DNA of 64,000 nt from Streptomyces shenzhenensis (GTDB lineage: Bacteria; Actinomycetota; Actinomycetes; Streptomycetales; Streptomycetaceae), in assembly GCF_003688995.1 (NCBI RefSeq), contig NZ_PENI01000006.1:186001-250000 (forward strand), written 5' to 3'. Both the position numbers and the translations under genes were made by a program. Each line of letters starts with the position of its first letter. Positions within the stretch are counted from its first letter, which is position 1. Positions 15,972 to 25,288 of the stretch are shown one piece after another. The notes beneath the pieces are model-generated. The model had not been told where the DNA came from. It made no database searches and saw only the letters and a list, made by a program, of their open reading frames with translations.

Positions 15972-16249
15972 AGATCACGCACACGCCGATGGCCCGTGCC
16001 GAGGTGATCGCCGTCCTCGGCCCGCACTGGCCTCCTCTGCCCGGCGCCACCGTGGCGCGGATCAGCGCGCTCGTTGCCGTCGATCACGGGGCGGTCGCCG
16101 TCCATGACGCCGACGGCCGGCCCGGCACCACGTGGTGGGTCATCGACGGGCTGATCGTCCCGCAGGACGCCGGGCCACCTCCGCAGCTTCCCGGCATCGC
16201 CCCGGAGACCATCCCCGTCCCCGAGCCCGCTGCACCACCCCTCACGTAA
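15968..16249 (+). CDS. Small hypothetical neck-region protein
   Basis: The 93-residue protein starts at GTG 15968, overlapping the previous gene. It appears to have a short helical and beta segment (TWWVIDGLIVPQ) and a Pro-rich C-terminal end. No family is recognised. Confidence 0.5.
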   Translation: MKITHTPMARAEVIAVLGPHWPPLPGATVARISALVAVDHGAVAVHDADGRPGTTWWVIDGLIVPQDAGPPPQLPGIAPETIPVPEPAAPPLT

Positions 16250-16281
16250 GGGCCGGACCCCGGCACCAGGAAGGAACCGAG

Positions 16282-16860
16282 ATGCCCATCTCCCGAGTGA
16301 CCAAGCTCTACGCGGTCGAAGACGCGAAGATCTTCCCCCTGCTCTCCGACCCGGAAGGCGGCACGCCGTCCTACGGGGCCGGTATCGACGTACCCGGCAT
16401 CAAGAGCATGGAGATCTCCGGGGACGTCGAGGTAAAGGAGCTGCGGGGCGATAACGGCCTGCTCGACTCCGATGCGTCGATCTCCAACATCACCGTGAGC
16501 TACCCGCACGCGAAGCTCAGCCTCGACGTGCTCGCGGCACTGCTCGCCTCCACCGTGACGGACTCGGGCACCACGCCGGCGCAGAAGACCAAGTGGTCCC
16601 TGAAGAAGGGCGCCAAGCCGCTGCCGTACAAGCTGGTCGGGAAGACCCCGACGTCCGGCGGTGACCTCGTCGGCGGGGACGTCCACTTCTCCCTGATGAA
16701 GTGCGTGATGAGCAGCTTCCCCGGCCTCGGTCTGGCCGAGGAGGACTACCGCACGATCGACAACCAGGCGCGCTGTGTGCCGCTGATCTCGACCGGCGAG
16801 TGGATCGACATCGACATCAACGAGACCGCCGTAGCGATCCCGACCGCCGCCACCTCCTGA
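16282..16860 (+). CDS. Major tail tube protein
   Basis: The 192-residue protein starts at ATG 16282 with AAGGAA upstream. It has the tube-protein pattern of a beta sandwich: DVPGIKSMEISGDVEVKELRG, then the strand and helix SYPHAKLSLDVLAAL, then GGDVHFSLMKCVMSSF and IDIDINETA near the end. The position before the chaperone and tape measure genes fits. It polymerises into the tail tube. Confidence 0.8.
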   Translation: MPISRVTKLYAVEDAKIFPLLSDPEGGTPSYGAGIDVPGIKSMEISGDVEVKELRGDNGLLDSDASISNITVSYPHAKLSLDVLAALLASTVTDSGTTPAQKTKWSLKKGAKPLPYKLVGKTPTSGGDLVGGDVHFSLMKCVMSSFPGLGLAEEDYRTIDNQARCVPLISTGEWIDIDINETAVAIPTAATS

Positions 16861-16952
16861 TCTCCGGCTGGGCGCGTCCTCGCTCAGCGCGCCCGGCCGG
16901 CCCCTCTTCCCCGTCCGCAGGCCGGAACTCGGCACTCACCCAGGGACCCACC

Positions 16953-17477
16953 ATGACCACAGGACTTGACCTGCTCGCCGAGGGCGGCGCTGTCACCCTC
17001 ACCGACGGCACCGAAGTGCCGCTCCGCTACAGCTTCCGCGCGCTCGCGCTGTTGGAGGCCCGTTTCGGCTCCGTGGGGGCCGTTCAGAAGGCGATCGACT
17101 CCACGGGCGCCGGCGCCGCGTTCGGGCCGCTCGCGCAGATCATCGGCGCGGGGACCGTCGGCCCCGGCGGGTTCGAGCCGCACATCCGTGAGTACCAGGA
17201 TGCCAAGGGCACCCGCCACATCCAGGACATCGTCTATCGGCGGCGCACGGACGGCGCGATGCTCGATGACCTGCTGGACCCGGGCCGCCTCGACGAGTAC
17301 ACCCGCGCGTTCACGGCCGCGCTCGGCCGCGCGCTGGAGAGCCGGAGCCAGGGAAACGGCGCCGCCCCGGTGCAGACGGTCACGCCGGGGCTGGAGACGG
17401 CAGCTTCCCCTGGGGCGAGTACCTCTATCTCGCCGTCGGTGCCCTCCACATTTCTCCCGGCGAGTTCTGGGGCCTGA
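16953..17477 (+). CDS. Tail assembly chaperone, short (unshifted) product
   Basis: The 174-residue protein starts at ATG 16953. It has a small folded domain (VPLRYSFRALALLEARFGSV, LDEYTRAFTAALGRAL) and a Ser/Thr/Pro-rich tail made by reading the zero frame past the shift site. It lies just before the tape measure gene, where gpG-type chaperones sit. The short form should outnumber the frameshifted form and coat the tape measure during assembly. Confidence 0.75.
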   Translation: MTTGLDLLAEGGAVTLTDGTEVPLRYSFRALALLEARFGSVGAVQKAIDSTGAGAAFGPLAQIIGAGTVGPGGFEPHIREYQDAKGTRHIQDIVYRRRTDGAMLDDLLDPGRLDEYTRAFTAALGRALESRSQGNGAAPVQTVTPGLETAASPGASTSISPSVPSTFLPASSGA

Positions 17478-17602
17478 CCCCGCATCTGCTGCTCACGCTC
17501 GCCGAGCAGCACCAGGCCGCCCACCAGACCGGCGGCCGACGAGAACCCGAACCCGCTGACGGCACGAGCCTTCTGGGCCTCGCCGCGATGCGCCGTAGCT
17601 GA
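17387..17602 (+). CDS. Frameshift (-1) extension of the tail assembly chaperone
   Basis: A second frame, one base back from the chaperone, stays open to the TGA at 17600-17602. It has strong coding character: WGEYLYLAVGALHISPGEF, then LTPHLLLTLAEQHQAAH. It has no good start of its own. A run of four G at 17387-17390 within CCGGGGC lets a tRNA reading GGG slip back one base; CCCCT near 17407-17411 is an alternative site. The fused product is the expected gpGT-type long chaperone. Confidence 0.7.
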   Translation, partial: GAGDGSFPWGEYLYLAVGALHISPGEFWGLTPHLLLTLAEQHQAAHQTGGRREPEPADGTSLLGLAAMRRS

Positions 17603-17616
17603 CGAGGAGGTGACCT

Positions 17617-20600
17617 GTGGCCGACGACATCAACCTGCCGAACCTGGTGTCGCACCTCGCGGTCAACCTCGACGGGGTGTCCGGGGCCATCACCGACGCC
17701 TCGCGGCAGGGCTCGGCGATGGGATCCGCGCTCGGCCACGGCATCCACCGCGAGCTCGACAGCCTGCTGTCTCACCTGCCTCAGGTGGTGATCGACGGCG
17801 ACTCGGATCCGCTGGACCGCGACCTTGCCCGGATCCACCGCGAGTTGGCGCAGCTCGACGCGCAGCGCATCGGCGTGGACATCTCCGTGCCGGACGCCCT
17901 GCGCGAGCTGGACCGGCTGGAGACGCACCTGCAGCGGATCGGGGACGAGCACCCGAACGTCAACGTGGGCGCGACCACGAGGCAGGCCGCGGCACAGCTG
18001 AACGCGATTCTCGCCGCGGCCCGGCACGTGGACGATACGGACGTCGATATTGACGTGCACGTGGACGAGGACCACGTGAACCGGCTCCGGGGGGTCCTCG
18101 GTCGGCTCGCCGGGATGGCGGGATCGATCGGCGGGGTAGCCGCTCCGTTCGGCAAGGTGGCCGCCGCGATCGGGACCGTCATACCGGTGGCGGCCGGTGC
18201 GACGGCAACGATCGCGGACATCCTCCCGGCGTCCGGCGTGGCGGTCACGGGCCTGATGTCCATCGTGCTGGCCGGCGGCGCGGTGAAGCTGGCCATGGCC
18301 GGGGTGGGGGACGCGATCGGCGCGGCCCTGGACCCGGAGAAGGCCGACGACTTCGCCAAGGCGCTGGAGAAGCTGTCGCCCGAGGCGCGGGCGTTCGCCC
18401 TCGCCGTGCACGATGCCGCGCCCGCGTTGCGGCAGCTGCAACAGGACGTGCAGAACAAGTTCTTCCGGGGGCTCGCCAACGAGCTGGAGCGCACCGGCCG
18501 CAGCGTGCTCCCGGTGCTGCGAACGAACCTGCTCAGCACGGCGACCGCGCTGCACGACATGGCGGCCGGTGTGCTTGGCGCAGCGCGGGAACTGGCGGAC
18601 TCGGGCACGCTGGGGAAGGCGCTCGGGTCGGCGAGCAAGGGCCTGCGGAACCTGTCCGGGGTCCCGGGTGTGGTCGTCACGGCGCTGGGGCAGATCGGCG
18701 CGGCGGCCGGCCCGTCGTTCGAGCGGCTGACGGCCGCGGCCGGGCGTAGCACGGACCGGATCGGCGAGCGGCTGACCGATGCGTTCGAGTCGGGCCGGAT
18801 GCAGGACGCCATCAAGCACGCGATTGACCTGCTCGGCGACCTGTTCGATGTGGCCGGGAACGTCGTTGAGATCATCGGGAACATCTTCAGCGCGGTCCCG
18901 TCCGGCGGCGGCGGGATGCTCAGTGTTCTCCAGAGCGTCACGGCGGAACTCGCGAAGATCACAGCAGGCGACGACGTGCAGGCGGCGCTGCGGGCCCTGT
19001 TCGAGACGATGGCCGTCATCGGCCGCGTGGCCGCGCCCCTGCTCGGGCTCGCCTTGCAGGCGCTCGCCCCCGCAATCACCGTGCTCGGGCCGCCCGTGCA
19101 GAGGCTCGTGGGCGCGCTCGGGGACGCACTTCGGCCCGTGATCAAGGGGCTCAGGCCCGTGCTGGAGTCGGCGGCCGGCGCGTTCGGTGGGCTGCTCGAT
19201 GCCGTCGGACCGCTCCTGCCCGTGCTCGGGACACTGGTTGCCGCACTGCTGCCCGTCCTCATACCGCTGTTCGATGCCCTTCAGCGGATCTTCGCCGCGG
19301 CGGCGCCCTCCGTGCGGATCCTCGCGGACATCCTGAGCCAGACCCTTGCCCCCATCTTCGACGCCCTACCAGCGCTGATCACGCCGCTCCTCGACGCGTT
19401 CGCCGAGATGGCCGAGCAGCAAGGTCCGCTGCTCGCACAGCTCTTGGTGCAGCTTCAGCCCAGCCTCGTGCAGCTCGGAGTCGCCTTTGGACAAGTCCTG
19501 GAGCAGGTCGGCCCGCTGCTGCCGCAGCTGCTCATGCTCGGTGCCACGCTCTTTCAGCAGATCGCCCCGTACCTGCCGCCGCTGATCGCCGCGTTCACGC
19601 AGCTCGCGGCCGTCTTCACTGAGCAACTCGTGTGGGTTCTCGAACACCTGGTAGTGCCCGCGCTCAGACTCGTCAACAGCCTGCTGACCGGCGACACCCC
19701 GAAGGCCGCGGCGACGGCCGGCAAGGCGATGAGCGGCCTTCAGCAGGTCATCTCTACGGTGTGGGCCGGGATCGTCAGCTACGTACAGCAGAAGGTCGCC
19801 GAGGTCGTGGTCTGGATCGCTGGCCTCCCGGGGCGCGCGGGCACCGCGCTGGGTGGTCTCGCCGGGAGCCTCAGCACTCAGGCCAACAGGGCGGGCACGC
19901 AGCTCGTTGCCGCGGTCCGCGCCAAGCTCGACGAGGCGGTGGGCTGGATTCGGGGGCTGCCCGGCCGTGCCGCCTCGGTCCTCGGCGGCGGGCTCGGCGG
20001 TGTTCTGTTCGGCGCGGGTGCGTCGCTGATCAGTGGGTTCATCGCGGGCATCGTCAGCAAGATCCCGTCGGTGCAGTCCGTGTTGAACGGGATCACGTCG
20101 AGGCTGCCGGACTGGAAGGGCCCGAAGCAGAAGGACGCGAAGATCCTCACCCCGGCCGGCCGGGCGCTGATCGAGGGGTTCATCAAGGGCATCGACGGCA
20201 CGACCTCGCAGCTCAAGTCGAAGCTGGCGCAAATCACGAAGGCACTGCCCGACAACGTGAAGAGCGGCTACGGGAAGGCACTCGCGAAGGCGACTGCCGA
20301 ACTGGAAAAGCAGATCGCGAAGCGGGACGCGGTGCTGAAGAAGCTCACCGCGGCACAGAAGAAGCTCGATGACCTGGTCAAGGCCCGGAACAAGGCAGCC
20401 TCGGACATCCGGTCGGGGATCCTCGACGAGGCCAACATCACGACCGGGCACGCCGACGTCAACTCGGTGGCCGCGATCACGGTCGGGCTTCAGCAGTCCC
20501 TCAAGGCGGCGAAGGAGTTCCAGGCCAACATCGCCAAGCTGGAGAAGGCCGGGCTCCGGTCGGACCTGTTGCAGCAGATCGGGGACGCCGGTGTGGAGGC

Positions 20601-21162
20601 GGGCGGGGCGACGGCCGCAGCGCTGGCCAATGCGACCCCGGAAGAGCTGAAGAAGATCAACGACCTTCAGGCGCAGCTCGCCAAGTCCGCGACGGCGACC
20701 GGTAACACCGTGGGCGACGCCCTGTACGGGGCGGGCATCCGAGCGGCACAGGGCCTGGTGGACGGGCTCAAGTCGCAGGAGAAGGCGATCGAGAAGCAGA
20801 TGAAGAAGATCGCCGAGGGCATGCTGTCCACGGTCAAGAAGGCCCACCAGACCCACAGCCCGAGCCGTAAGTTCCGGTGGCTCGGCGAGATGGACGGCGA
20901 GGGCCTGCGCGAGGGGCTCCTTGCTTCGACGAAGCGTGTGCGGGAAGCGGCCCGGTCCATGGCCGGCGCGGCGCTCGACGTCGCGTCGGGCGTGGGTCAG
21001 GTGCTGGTCGGCACACCGTCCGCGGGGCAGCTGGCCGCCGTGTACGGGGGCACGGGCGGCGACGGGGGCCAGCACAACACCTTCCACTTGTACGGCTCCG
21101 AGGCGAGCCCGGACGGCATCCTGCGCGCCCTGTCGTGGCGCGGCATGGTCGGGAGGCGGTGA
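17617..21162 (+). CDS. Tail tape measure protein
   Basis: The 1181-residue protein starts at GTG 17617, after GAGGAGG. Several long Ala/Gly/Leu-rich hydrophobic stretches occur at residues about 150-230 and 440-680. A charged coiled coil lies near residues 885-940 (ELEKQIAKRDAVLKKLTAAQ). TMP-type passages such as HQTHSPSRKFRWLGEMDGEG lie near the C-terminus. At the usual 0.15 nm per residue the tail would be roughly 177 nm long, which is an estimate. It sits between the chaperone and distal tail genes, as usual. Confidence 0.9.
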   Translation: MADDINLPNLVSHLAVNLDGVSGAITDASRQGSAMGSALGHGIHRELDSLLSHLPQVVIDGDSDPLDRDLARIHRELAQLDAQRIGVDISVPDALRELDRLETHLQRIGDEHPNVNVGATTRQAAAQLNAILAAARHVDDTDVDIDVHVDEDHVNRLRGVLGRLAGMAGSIGGVAAPFGKVAAAIGTVIPVAAGATATIADILPASGVAVTGLMSIVLAGGAVKLAMAGVGDAIGAALDPEKADDFAKALEKLSPEARAFALAVHDAAPALRQLQQDVQNKFFRGLANELERTGRSVLPVLRTNLLSTATALHDMAAGVLGAARELADSGTLGKALGSASKGLRNLSGVPGVVVTALGQIGAAAGPSFERLTAAAGRSTDRIGERLTDAFESGRMQDAIKHAIDLLGDLFDVAGNVVEIIGNIFSAVPSGGGGMLSVLQSVTAELAKITAGDDVQAALRALFETMAVIGRVAAPLLGLALQALAPAITVLGPPVQRLVGALGDALRPVIKGLRPVLESAAGAFGGLLDAVGPLLPVLGTLVAALLPVLIPLFDALQRIFAAAAPSVRILADILSQTLAPIFDALPALITPLLDAFAEMAEQQGPLLAQLLVQLQPSLVQLGVAFGQVLEQVGPLLPQLLMLGATLFQQIAPYLPPLIAAFTQLAAVFTEQLVWVLEHLVVPALRLVNSLLTGDTPKAAATAGKAMSGLQQVISTVWAGIVSYVQQKVAEVVVWIAGLPGRAGTALGGLAGSLSTQANRAGTQLVAAVRAKLDEAVGWIRGLPGRAASVLGGGLGGVLFGAGASLISGFIAGIVSKIPSVQSVLNGITSRLPDWKGPKQKDAKILTPAGRALIEGFIKGIDGTTSQLKSKLAQITKALPDNVKSGYGKALAKATAELEKQIAKRDAVLKKLTAAQKKLDDLVKARNKAASDIRSGILDEANITTGHADVNSVAAITVGLQQSLKAAKEFQANIAKLEKAGLRSDLLQQIGDAGVEAGGATAAALANATPEELKKINDLQAQLAKSATATGNTVGDALYGAGIRAAQGLVDGLKSQEKAIEKQMKKIAEGMLSTVKKAHQTHSPSRKFRWLGEMDGEGLREGLLASTKRVREAARSMAGAALDVASGVGQVLVGTPSAGQLAAVYGGTGGDGGQHNTFHLYGSEASPDGILRALSWRGMVGRR

Positions 21163-21164
21163 GC

Positions 21165-22484
21165 ATGGCTCAGCAGCGGTTCGGCCGTATCCAGTGGGGT
21201 GACCTCGTGTTCGGCCCCGGCAGCCCGTACAGCGTGACCGCGCTCGAGGGCCTCGACGACATGCCCGAGGTGCGCGCCGAGGACGTCGACCGGCCGGGCC
21301 AGCACGGTGACTACACCGGCCCGGACTACACCGGCCCCCGCGTCATCCCGATCAAGCTGGGGTTGCGGGCGGACAGCCCCGACGGGCTGCGGGACCTGAG
21401 CCTTGCCCTGCGCAATGCGACACAGCCGCAGCGTCAGCCGCTGCCGCTCCGGTTCCTGGATCAGAACATTCTCGTGTGGGCCAAGGTCCGCAAGCGGTCC
21501 ATCCCGTACGACGCCGAGTACCTGTGGCGGATCGGGGACGCCGCGCTGGAGTTCTACTGCGCCGACCCGTACCTGTACGGCCTCGCCGAGAAGAGCGCTT
21601 CGACGACCGCGTACAGCCCGTCGGCCGGCCGCACGTACCCGCTCGTCTACGGGCTGACCGCCAGCATCCTCAACTCCAACCCGGACTTCGAGACGACGCT
21701 GGCCCCGTGGACCGCCATCGGGGGCGCGACCTTGACCCGCGTCGACACGATCGCCCAGACCGGGAATTGGTCCGCGCAGATCACACCCGATGGCGTTGGG
21801 CCCAACCCTCGGATGGAGTCGGAGCGGATCCCCGTCACCCCCGGGGTGACCTACCGGGCGCTGGGGTACATGCGCTGCGCCATCGCACGGCAGATCGCCC
21901 TCAACATCAACTGGTATTCGGCGGCGGGAACCTACCTGTCCACCAGCAGCAACACCATGTCGGTGGCAGCGAACACGTGGACGCTGCTGAGCAGCGGGTT
22001 CACCGCACCCGGCGACGCCGCGTTCGCCCAGCTCGCCCCGACGGTCCCGAACACGCCGCCGGCCACGGCTGTGACGAACGTGGACGAGGCTCGGTTGGAG
22101 CGGGACATCTCCTCGGGGTTCCGTAGCTATGGCAGCGCGGGCACCTCGGGACGGCTGACTGCCGTGAACGCCGGCGCCAGCCCGGCCTACCCGGTGCTGC
22201 GCCTCGACGGCCCGGTGGCGAACCCGGCCATCGAGCAGATCGGCGGCGGGATCCTGAGCCTCGACGCCACCTTGCAGGCAGGCGAGTACCTGATCATCGA
22301 CACCCGGTCGCGGGCCGTGCTCCTCATGGGCTCCAGCCCGCGCCGTACCTGGGTCCGCGGCGGCTCGGCGTGGCCGCTGCTCCAGCCCGGCTCCACCGAA
22401 CTCGCCTACCGCGGCAGCGCCCTGCCCGGCGCGGCCGGCCAACAGTCCCTGCTGACCGTCACCTGGCGCGACACCAGCCTGTGA
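21165..22484 (+). CDS. Distal tail protein with an inserted carbohydrate-binding-like domain
   Basis: The 439-residue protein starts at ATG 21165. The N-terminal 160 residues or so look like a Dit domain (RFGRIQWGDLVF, IPIKLGLRADSPDGLRDLSL, LEFYCADPYLYG). Residues about 165-310 look like a beta-sandwich binding module (NSNPDFETTLAPWTAIGGA, then MESERIPVTPGVTYRALGYM). After that the Dit frame resumes (YPVLRLDGPVANPAI to the end). The insert probably contacts the mycelial surface. It forms the hub linking tail tube to baseplate. Confidence 0.7.
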   Translation: MAQQRFGRIQWGDLVFGPGSPYSVTALEGLDDMPEVRAEDVDRPGQHGDYTGPDYTGPRVIPIKLGLRADSPDGLRDLSLALRNATQPQRQPLPLRFLDQNILVWAKVRKRSIPYDAEYLWRIGDAALEFYCADPYLYGLAEKSASTTAYSPSAGRTYPLVYGLTASILNSNPDFETTLAPWTAIGGATLTRVDTIAQTGNWSAQITPDGVGPNPRMESERIPVTPGVTYRALGYMRCAIARQIALNINWYSAAGTYLSTSSNTMSVAANTWTLLSSGFTAPGDAAFAQLAPTVPNTPPATAVTNVDEARLERDISSGFRSYGSAGTSGRLTAVNAGASPAYPVLRLDGPVANPAIEQIGGGILSLDATLQAGEYLIIDTRSRAVLLMGSSPRRTWVRGGSAWPLLQPGSTELAYRGSALPGAAGQQSLLTVTWRDTSL

Positions 22485-22499
22485 GAGAGGAGGCCAGCG

Positions 22500-23585
22500 A
22501 TGGCCGTCATCAACCCGCCCACCTGGATGCAGGCAGGCAGCTACCCGGCCGGGAATGACCGGCTCGCGCTCACTGCTCTGCTCGCCTACCCGGGGTTCCA
22601 GGTCGACGAGTCCACGCCGATGCGGATCCGGCAGGGCGTCAAGCCGTCGTACACCAACCAGCAGCTGAAGGTGCGCGCGGCACCGACCCCGAACATGACC
22701 GTGATCGTGTCGGCGGGGTTCGCGTTCGTCGACCAGCACGACGCCGGCGGCGTGGGTGCGTACGTGTGCGTCAACGACGGCGACGTGACGTTGAACGTGC
22801 AGCCCGCGGGCGGCGCCGGCCAGTACCGCCGGGACACGGTGGTCGCGAGCGTCTACGACGCCGAGTACGCGGGTTCGGCCTCGGAGTGGCGGCTGGAGAT
22901 CATCCAGGGCCCGTATGCGACGTCGGCCGGCGCCACGGTGCGGGGCACGCTGCCGTCGAACGCGCAGATCCTCGCGGACATCACTGTGGGCCCCTCGCAG
23001 ACGAGCGTGGCGGCGGCGAACATCACCGACATCCGGCAGTTCTCCGTGGCCCTGGGCGGCGTCATGCCGGTGTTCTCGAACATGTCGCCACCGCGCCCGC
23101 ACCCCGGCCAGCTGCTGTACCTGATGGACACGGACGTGTTCGAAGTGGGGCAGCAGGCGGGCACGAAGCGGCAGGTCCGCGAGTACATTCGGCCCTCGCC
23201 GTCACTTCAGCAGTCCGCGCCGCCGTTCAACCAGACCGCGACCTATGTGGACTTCACGGCAGCGGCGTGGGCACCGGTCACCGTGACCGTGCCGCCGTCG
23301 GGCATGGTCCGCGTCAGCATCGGCGCGAACATCGAGAACACCAACACGGCCTCGTCCACCTGCCACGCCACGTGGCGGGCATCCGGTGCCCTCACGGTCA
23401 CCGCGTCCACGTACAACTCGCTGACGGTCGCGGGCGGCCGTCTCGCGGGGGCGCGGTCCCGGCTCCTCACGGGCGCCACACCGGGGCAGGCGCTCACCAT
23501 CACCCCGCAGTGGAACATCTCGTCCGGCTCTTCCAGCACGGCGACGATCTCCGGCGGCACGCTGGAGGTGACCCCGATCCCATGA
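22500..23585 (+). CDS. Minor tail or tail fibre protein
   Basis: The 361-residue protein starts at ATG 22500 with AGAGAGGAGG upstream. The N-terminus (WMQAGSYPAGNDRLALTALL) and the ITDIRQFSVALGGVMPVF passage resemble actinophage minor tail proteins that attach to the baseplate. The C-terminal 120 residues are a Ser/Thr-rich beta domain that may bind the receptor. Its stop overlaps the next start. Confidence 0.6.
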   Translation: MAVINPPTWMQAGSYPAGNDRLALTALLAYPGFQVDESTPMRIRQGVKPSYTNQQLKVRAAPTPNMTVIVSAGFAFVDQHDAGGVGAYVCVNDGDVTLNVQPAGGAGQYRRDTVVASVYDAEYAGSASEWRLEIIQGPYATSAGATVRGTLPSNAQILADITVGPSQTSVAAANITDIRQFSVALGGVMPVFSNMSPPRPHPGQLLYLMDTDVFEVGQQAGTKRQVREYIRPSPSLQQSAPPFNQTATYVDFTAAAWAPVTVTVPPSGMVRVSIGANIENTNTASSTCHATWRASGALTVTASTYNSLTVAGGRLAGARSRLLTGATPGQALTITPQWNISSGSSSTATISGGTLEVTPIP

Positions 23586-24790
23586 CCGTTGACCTGATGG
23601 CCATGTCGGCGGAACTGCTCGCCGCGGGCATGTCCGAGCCAGAGCACACGTACACATACCTGTTCTGCGACCTGCGCACGGACACGCTGCTCGCGGAACT
23701 GCCACTCGCGTCGGTCTCCTACTCGTTCGAGCTGAACGGCATCGGCCGCCTGTCCGGGACGATCCCGTACAACGATGAGACGCTGCCGCTCGACCCGGAG
23801 ACGGCGAGCGAGCCCGGCCGCACGGCGGTCTACGTGGACCGAGACGGCATCCTGGTGTGGGGCGGCATCGTCTGGACCCGGACGACCGCCAAGGGTGGGA
23901 AGACGATCCAGGCGGCCGAGTTCCTCAGCTACTACCAGCGCCGATACGTCAAGAAGACCCTGTCCACGGACACGTCCCTGCTGCTCAACCCGGCGTATGT
24001 GGATGCCGGCGGGCAGCGGCTGTACGCCGATCAGAAGTACATCGTCTGGTCGCTGCTCAGGTACGCCAACGATCAGCCGGGCGGGGACATCCACGTCGAC
24101 ATCAACCCGCTGACGGCGCCGGCGCACGGCATCACCCGGGTGGCGACGTACTTCGGGTACGAGCGGCCGGAGATCTACAAGGCGATCAGTGAACTCGCCG
24201 CGGCTGACGATGGGTTCGACTTCACGATCGAGGTCGCGTGGACGCCGTCCGCGAACAACGAGGCGCCGCAGCGTGTCCGGCGCGCCCGGGCGTGGTTCCC
24301 GCGCCGTGGCCGCAGCGCGGCTGACTCCGGGCTGGTGTTCTCCAAGGGGGGCGGGTACGGGTCGATCCTGTCGTACGACTGGCCGGAGGACGGCACATCG
24401 CTGGTTACCGAGATGTCCGGGCTCGGCGCGGGCACGGGCGAAGCGAAGATCGTGAAGACGGCATCGGCCCAGGATCTGATCGACTCGGGATGGCCGCTGC
24501 TGGAGGGCGTGGCGACTTATGACGGGGTGGTCGACGAGGCGCAGGTGCAGGGCCTGACGAACGCCGACCTGGAGGCCCGGTCGCAGTCCACGGTGCAGCC
24601 CACGTTCGAGGTGTCCGCGGACACCGATCCCGCATTCGGGAGCTACAGCGTGGGCGACGAGGCCCTGTTCGTGATCGATCCCGAGCCGCAGTCACCGAAC
24701 GGCCGCGAAGGTGTGCTCCGCATCGTGTCCATCGAGAACACCGCGGTGAACGGCCCGGAACGTGTCCGCCTGACCTGCGCGGCGGTGTGA
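23582..24790 (+). CDS. Tail baseplate hub / minor tail protein (tal-like)
   Basis: The 402-residue protein starts at ATG 23582, overlapping the upstream gene. It begins with a strand-rich domain (TYLFCDLRTDTLLAELPLAS, FELNGIGRLSGTIPYND) and includes LVWGGIVWTRTTAKGGKTIQ and FGYERPEIYKAISELAAADDG, a pattern seen in actinophage gp37-like baseplate hub proteins. It probably closes the tail tip. No protease or lysozyme domain is evident. Confidence 0.65.
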   Translation: MTVDLMAMSAELLAAGMSEPEHTYTYLFCDLRTDTLLAELPLASVSYSFELNGIGRLSGTIPYNDETLPLDPETASEPGRTAVYVDRDGILVWGGIVWTRTTAKGGKTIQAAEFLSYYQRRYVKKTLSTDTSLLLNPAYVDAGGQRLYADQKYIVWSLLRYANDQPGGDIHVDINPLTAPAHGITRVATYFGYERPEIYKAISELAAADDGFDFTIEVAWTPSANNEAPQRVRRARAWFPRRGRSAADSGLVFSKGGGYGSILSYDWPEDGTSLVTEMSGLGAGTGEAKIVKTASAQDLIDSGWPLLEGVATYDGVVDEAQVQGLTNADLEARSQSTVQPTFEVSADTDPAFGSYSVGDEALFVIDPEPQSPNGREGVLRIVSIENTAVNGPERVRLTCAAV

Positions 24791-24791
24791 C

Positions 24792-25274
24792 GTGCCCAAG
24801 GTGCAGAAGCCGTCCGACTTCCTTCAGCGACTCGCCGTCGTCGAGGAGCAGCTGGCGGCGCTCCAGCGCTCCGGGTGGGAGCGGGACGAACTGCCCTTCT
24901 ACCCAACGTCCCTGAACGGGATGGTCTACGAGGACGACACCACTTTCATCACGCTGTGGGAGACGGTCCTCACCCCCCGCTCGGCGTCCCTCGCGCTCGG
25001 CCTGGTGCTCCTCGGGGACCAGGTGGACAACACCACGAACACGGGCGGGGAATGGCAGGTGCTGTTCGACTCCACCGTGGTGGCGAGTGGAAGCGTCCCG
25101 GCGACGTTCAGCTACGTCTTCCCCGCGCTCACCCTCGACCTCACCCCGTACCGCGCCGCCACCCAGCTCAAGGTCGCGGTTCAGGTCCGCCGTACGTCGG
25201 GTGCGACGGCCGGCGGCAAGTACGGCGGTGGCGGCTGCATCGGCGGCTCTCCCCGCTACGCCCGACTCCTCTGA
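24792..25274 (+). CDS. Small baseplate or tail-tip protein
   Basis: The 160-residue protein starts at GTG 24792. A short N-terminal helix (FLQRLAVVEEQLAALQRSGW) could trimerise. The rest is a beta-rich domain ending in a Gly-rich stretch (GGKYGGGGCIGG) often found at the tips of fibre proteins. It ends just before the endolysin. The receptor role is inferred from position. Confidence 0.5.
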   Translation: MPKVQKPSDFLQRLAVVEEQLAALQRSGWERDELPFYPTSLNGMVYEDDTTFITLWETVLTPRSASLALGLVLLGDQVDNTTNTGGEWQVLFDSTVVASGSVPATFSYVFPALTLDLTPYRAATQLKVAVQVRRTSGATAGGKYGGGGCIGGSPRYARLL

Positions 25275-25288
25275 AAGGACACCCCCCT

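Noticed and set aside
17781..23705. Long reverse-strand frames over the tape measure and tail genes (for example 19366-21087 and 20997-23102)
   Set aside because: Shadow frames of high-GC coding DNA. The forward strand carries the phage tail genes with ribosome sites and tight overlaps.
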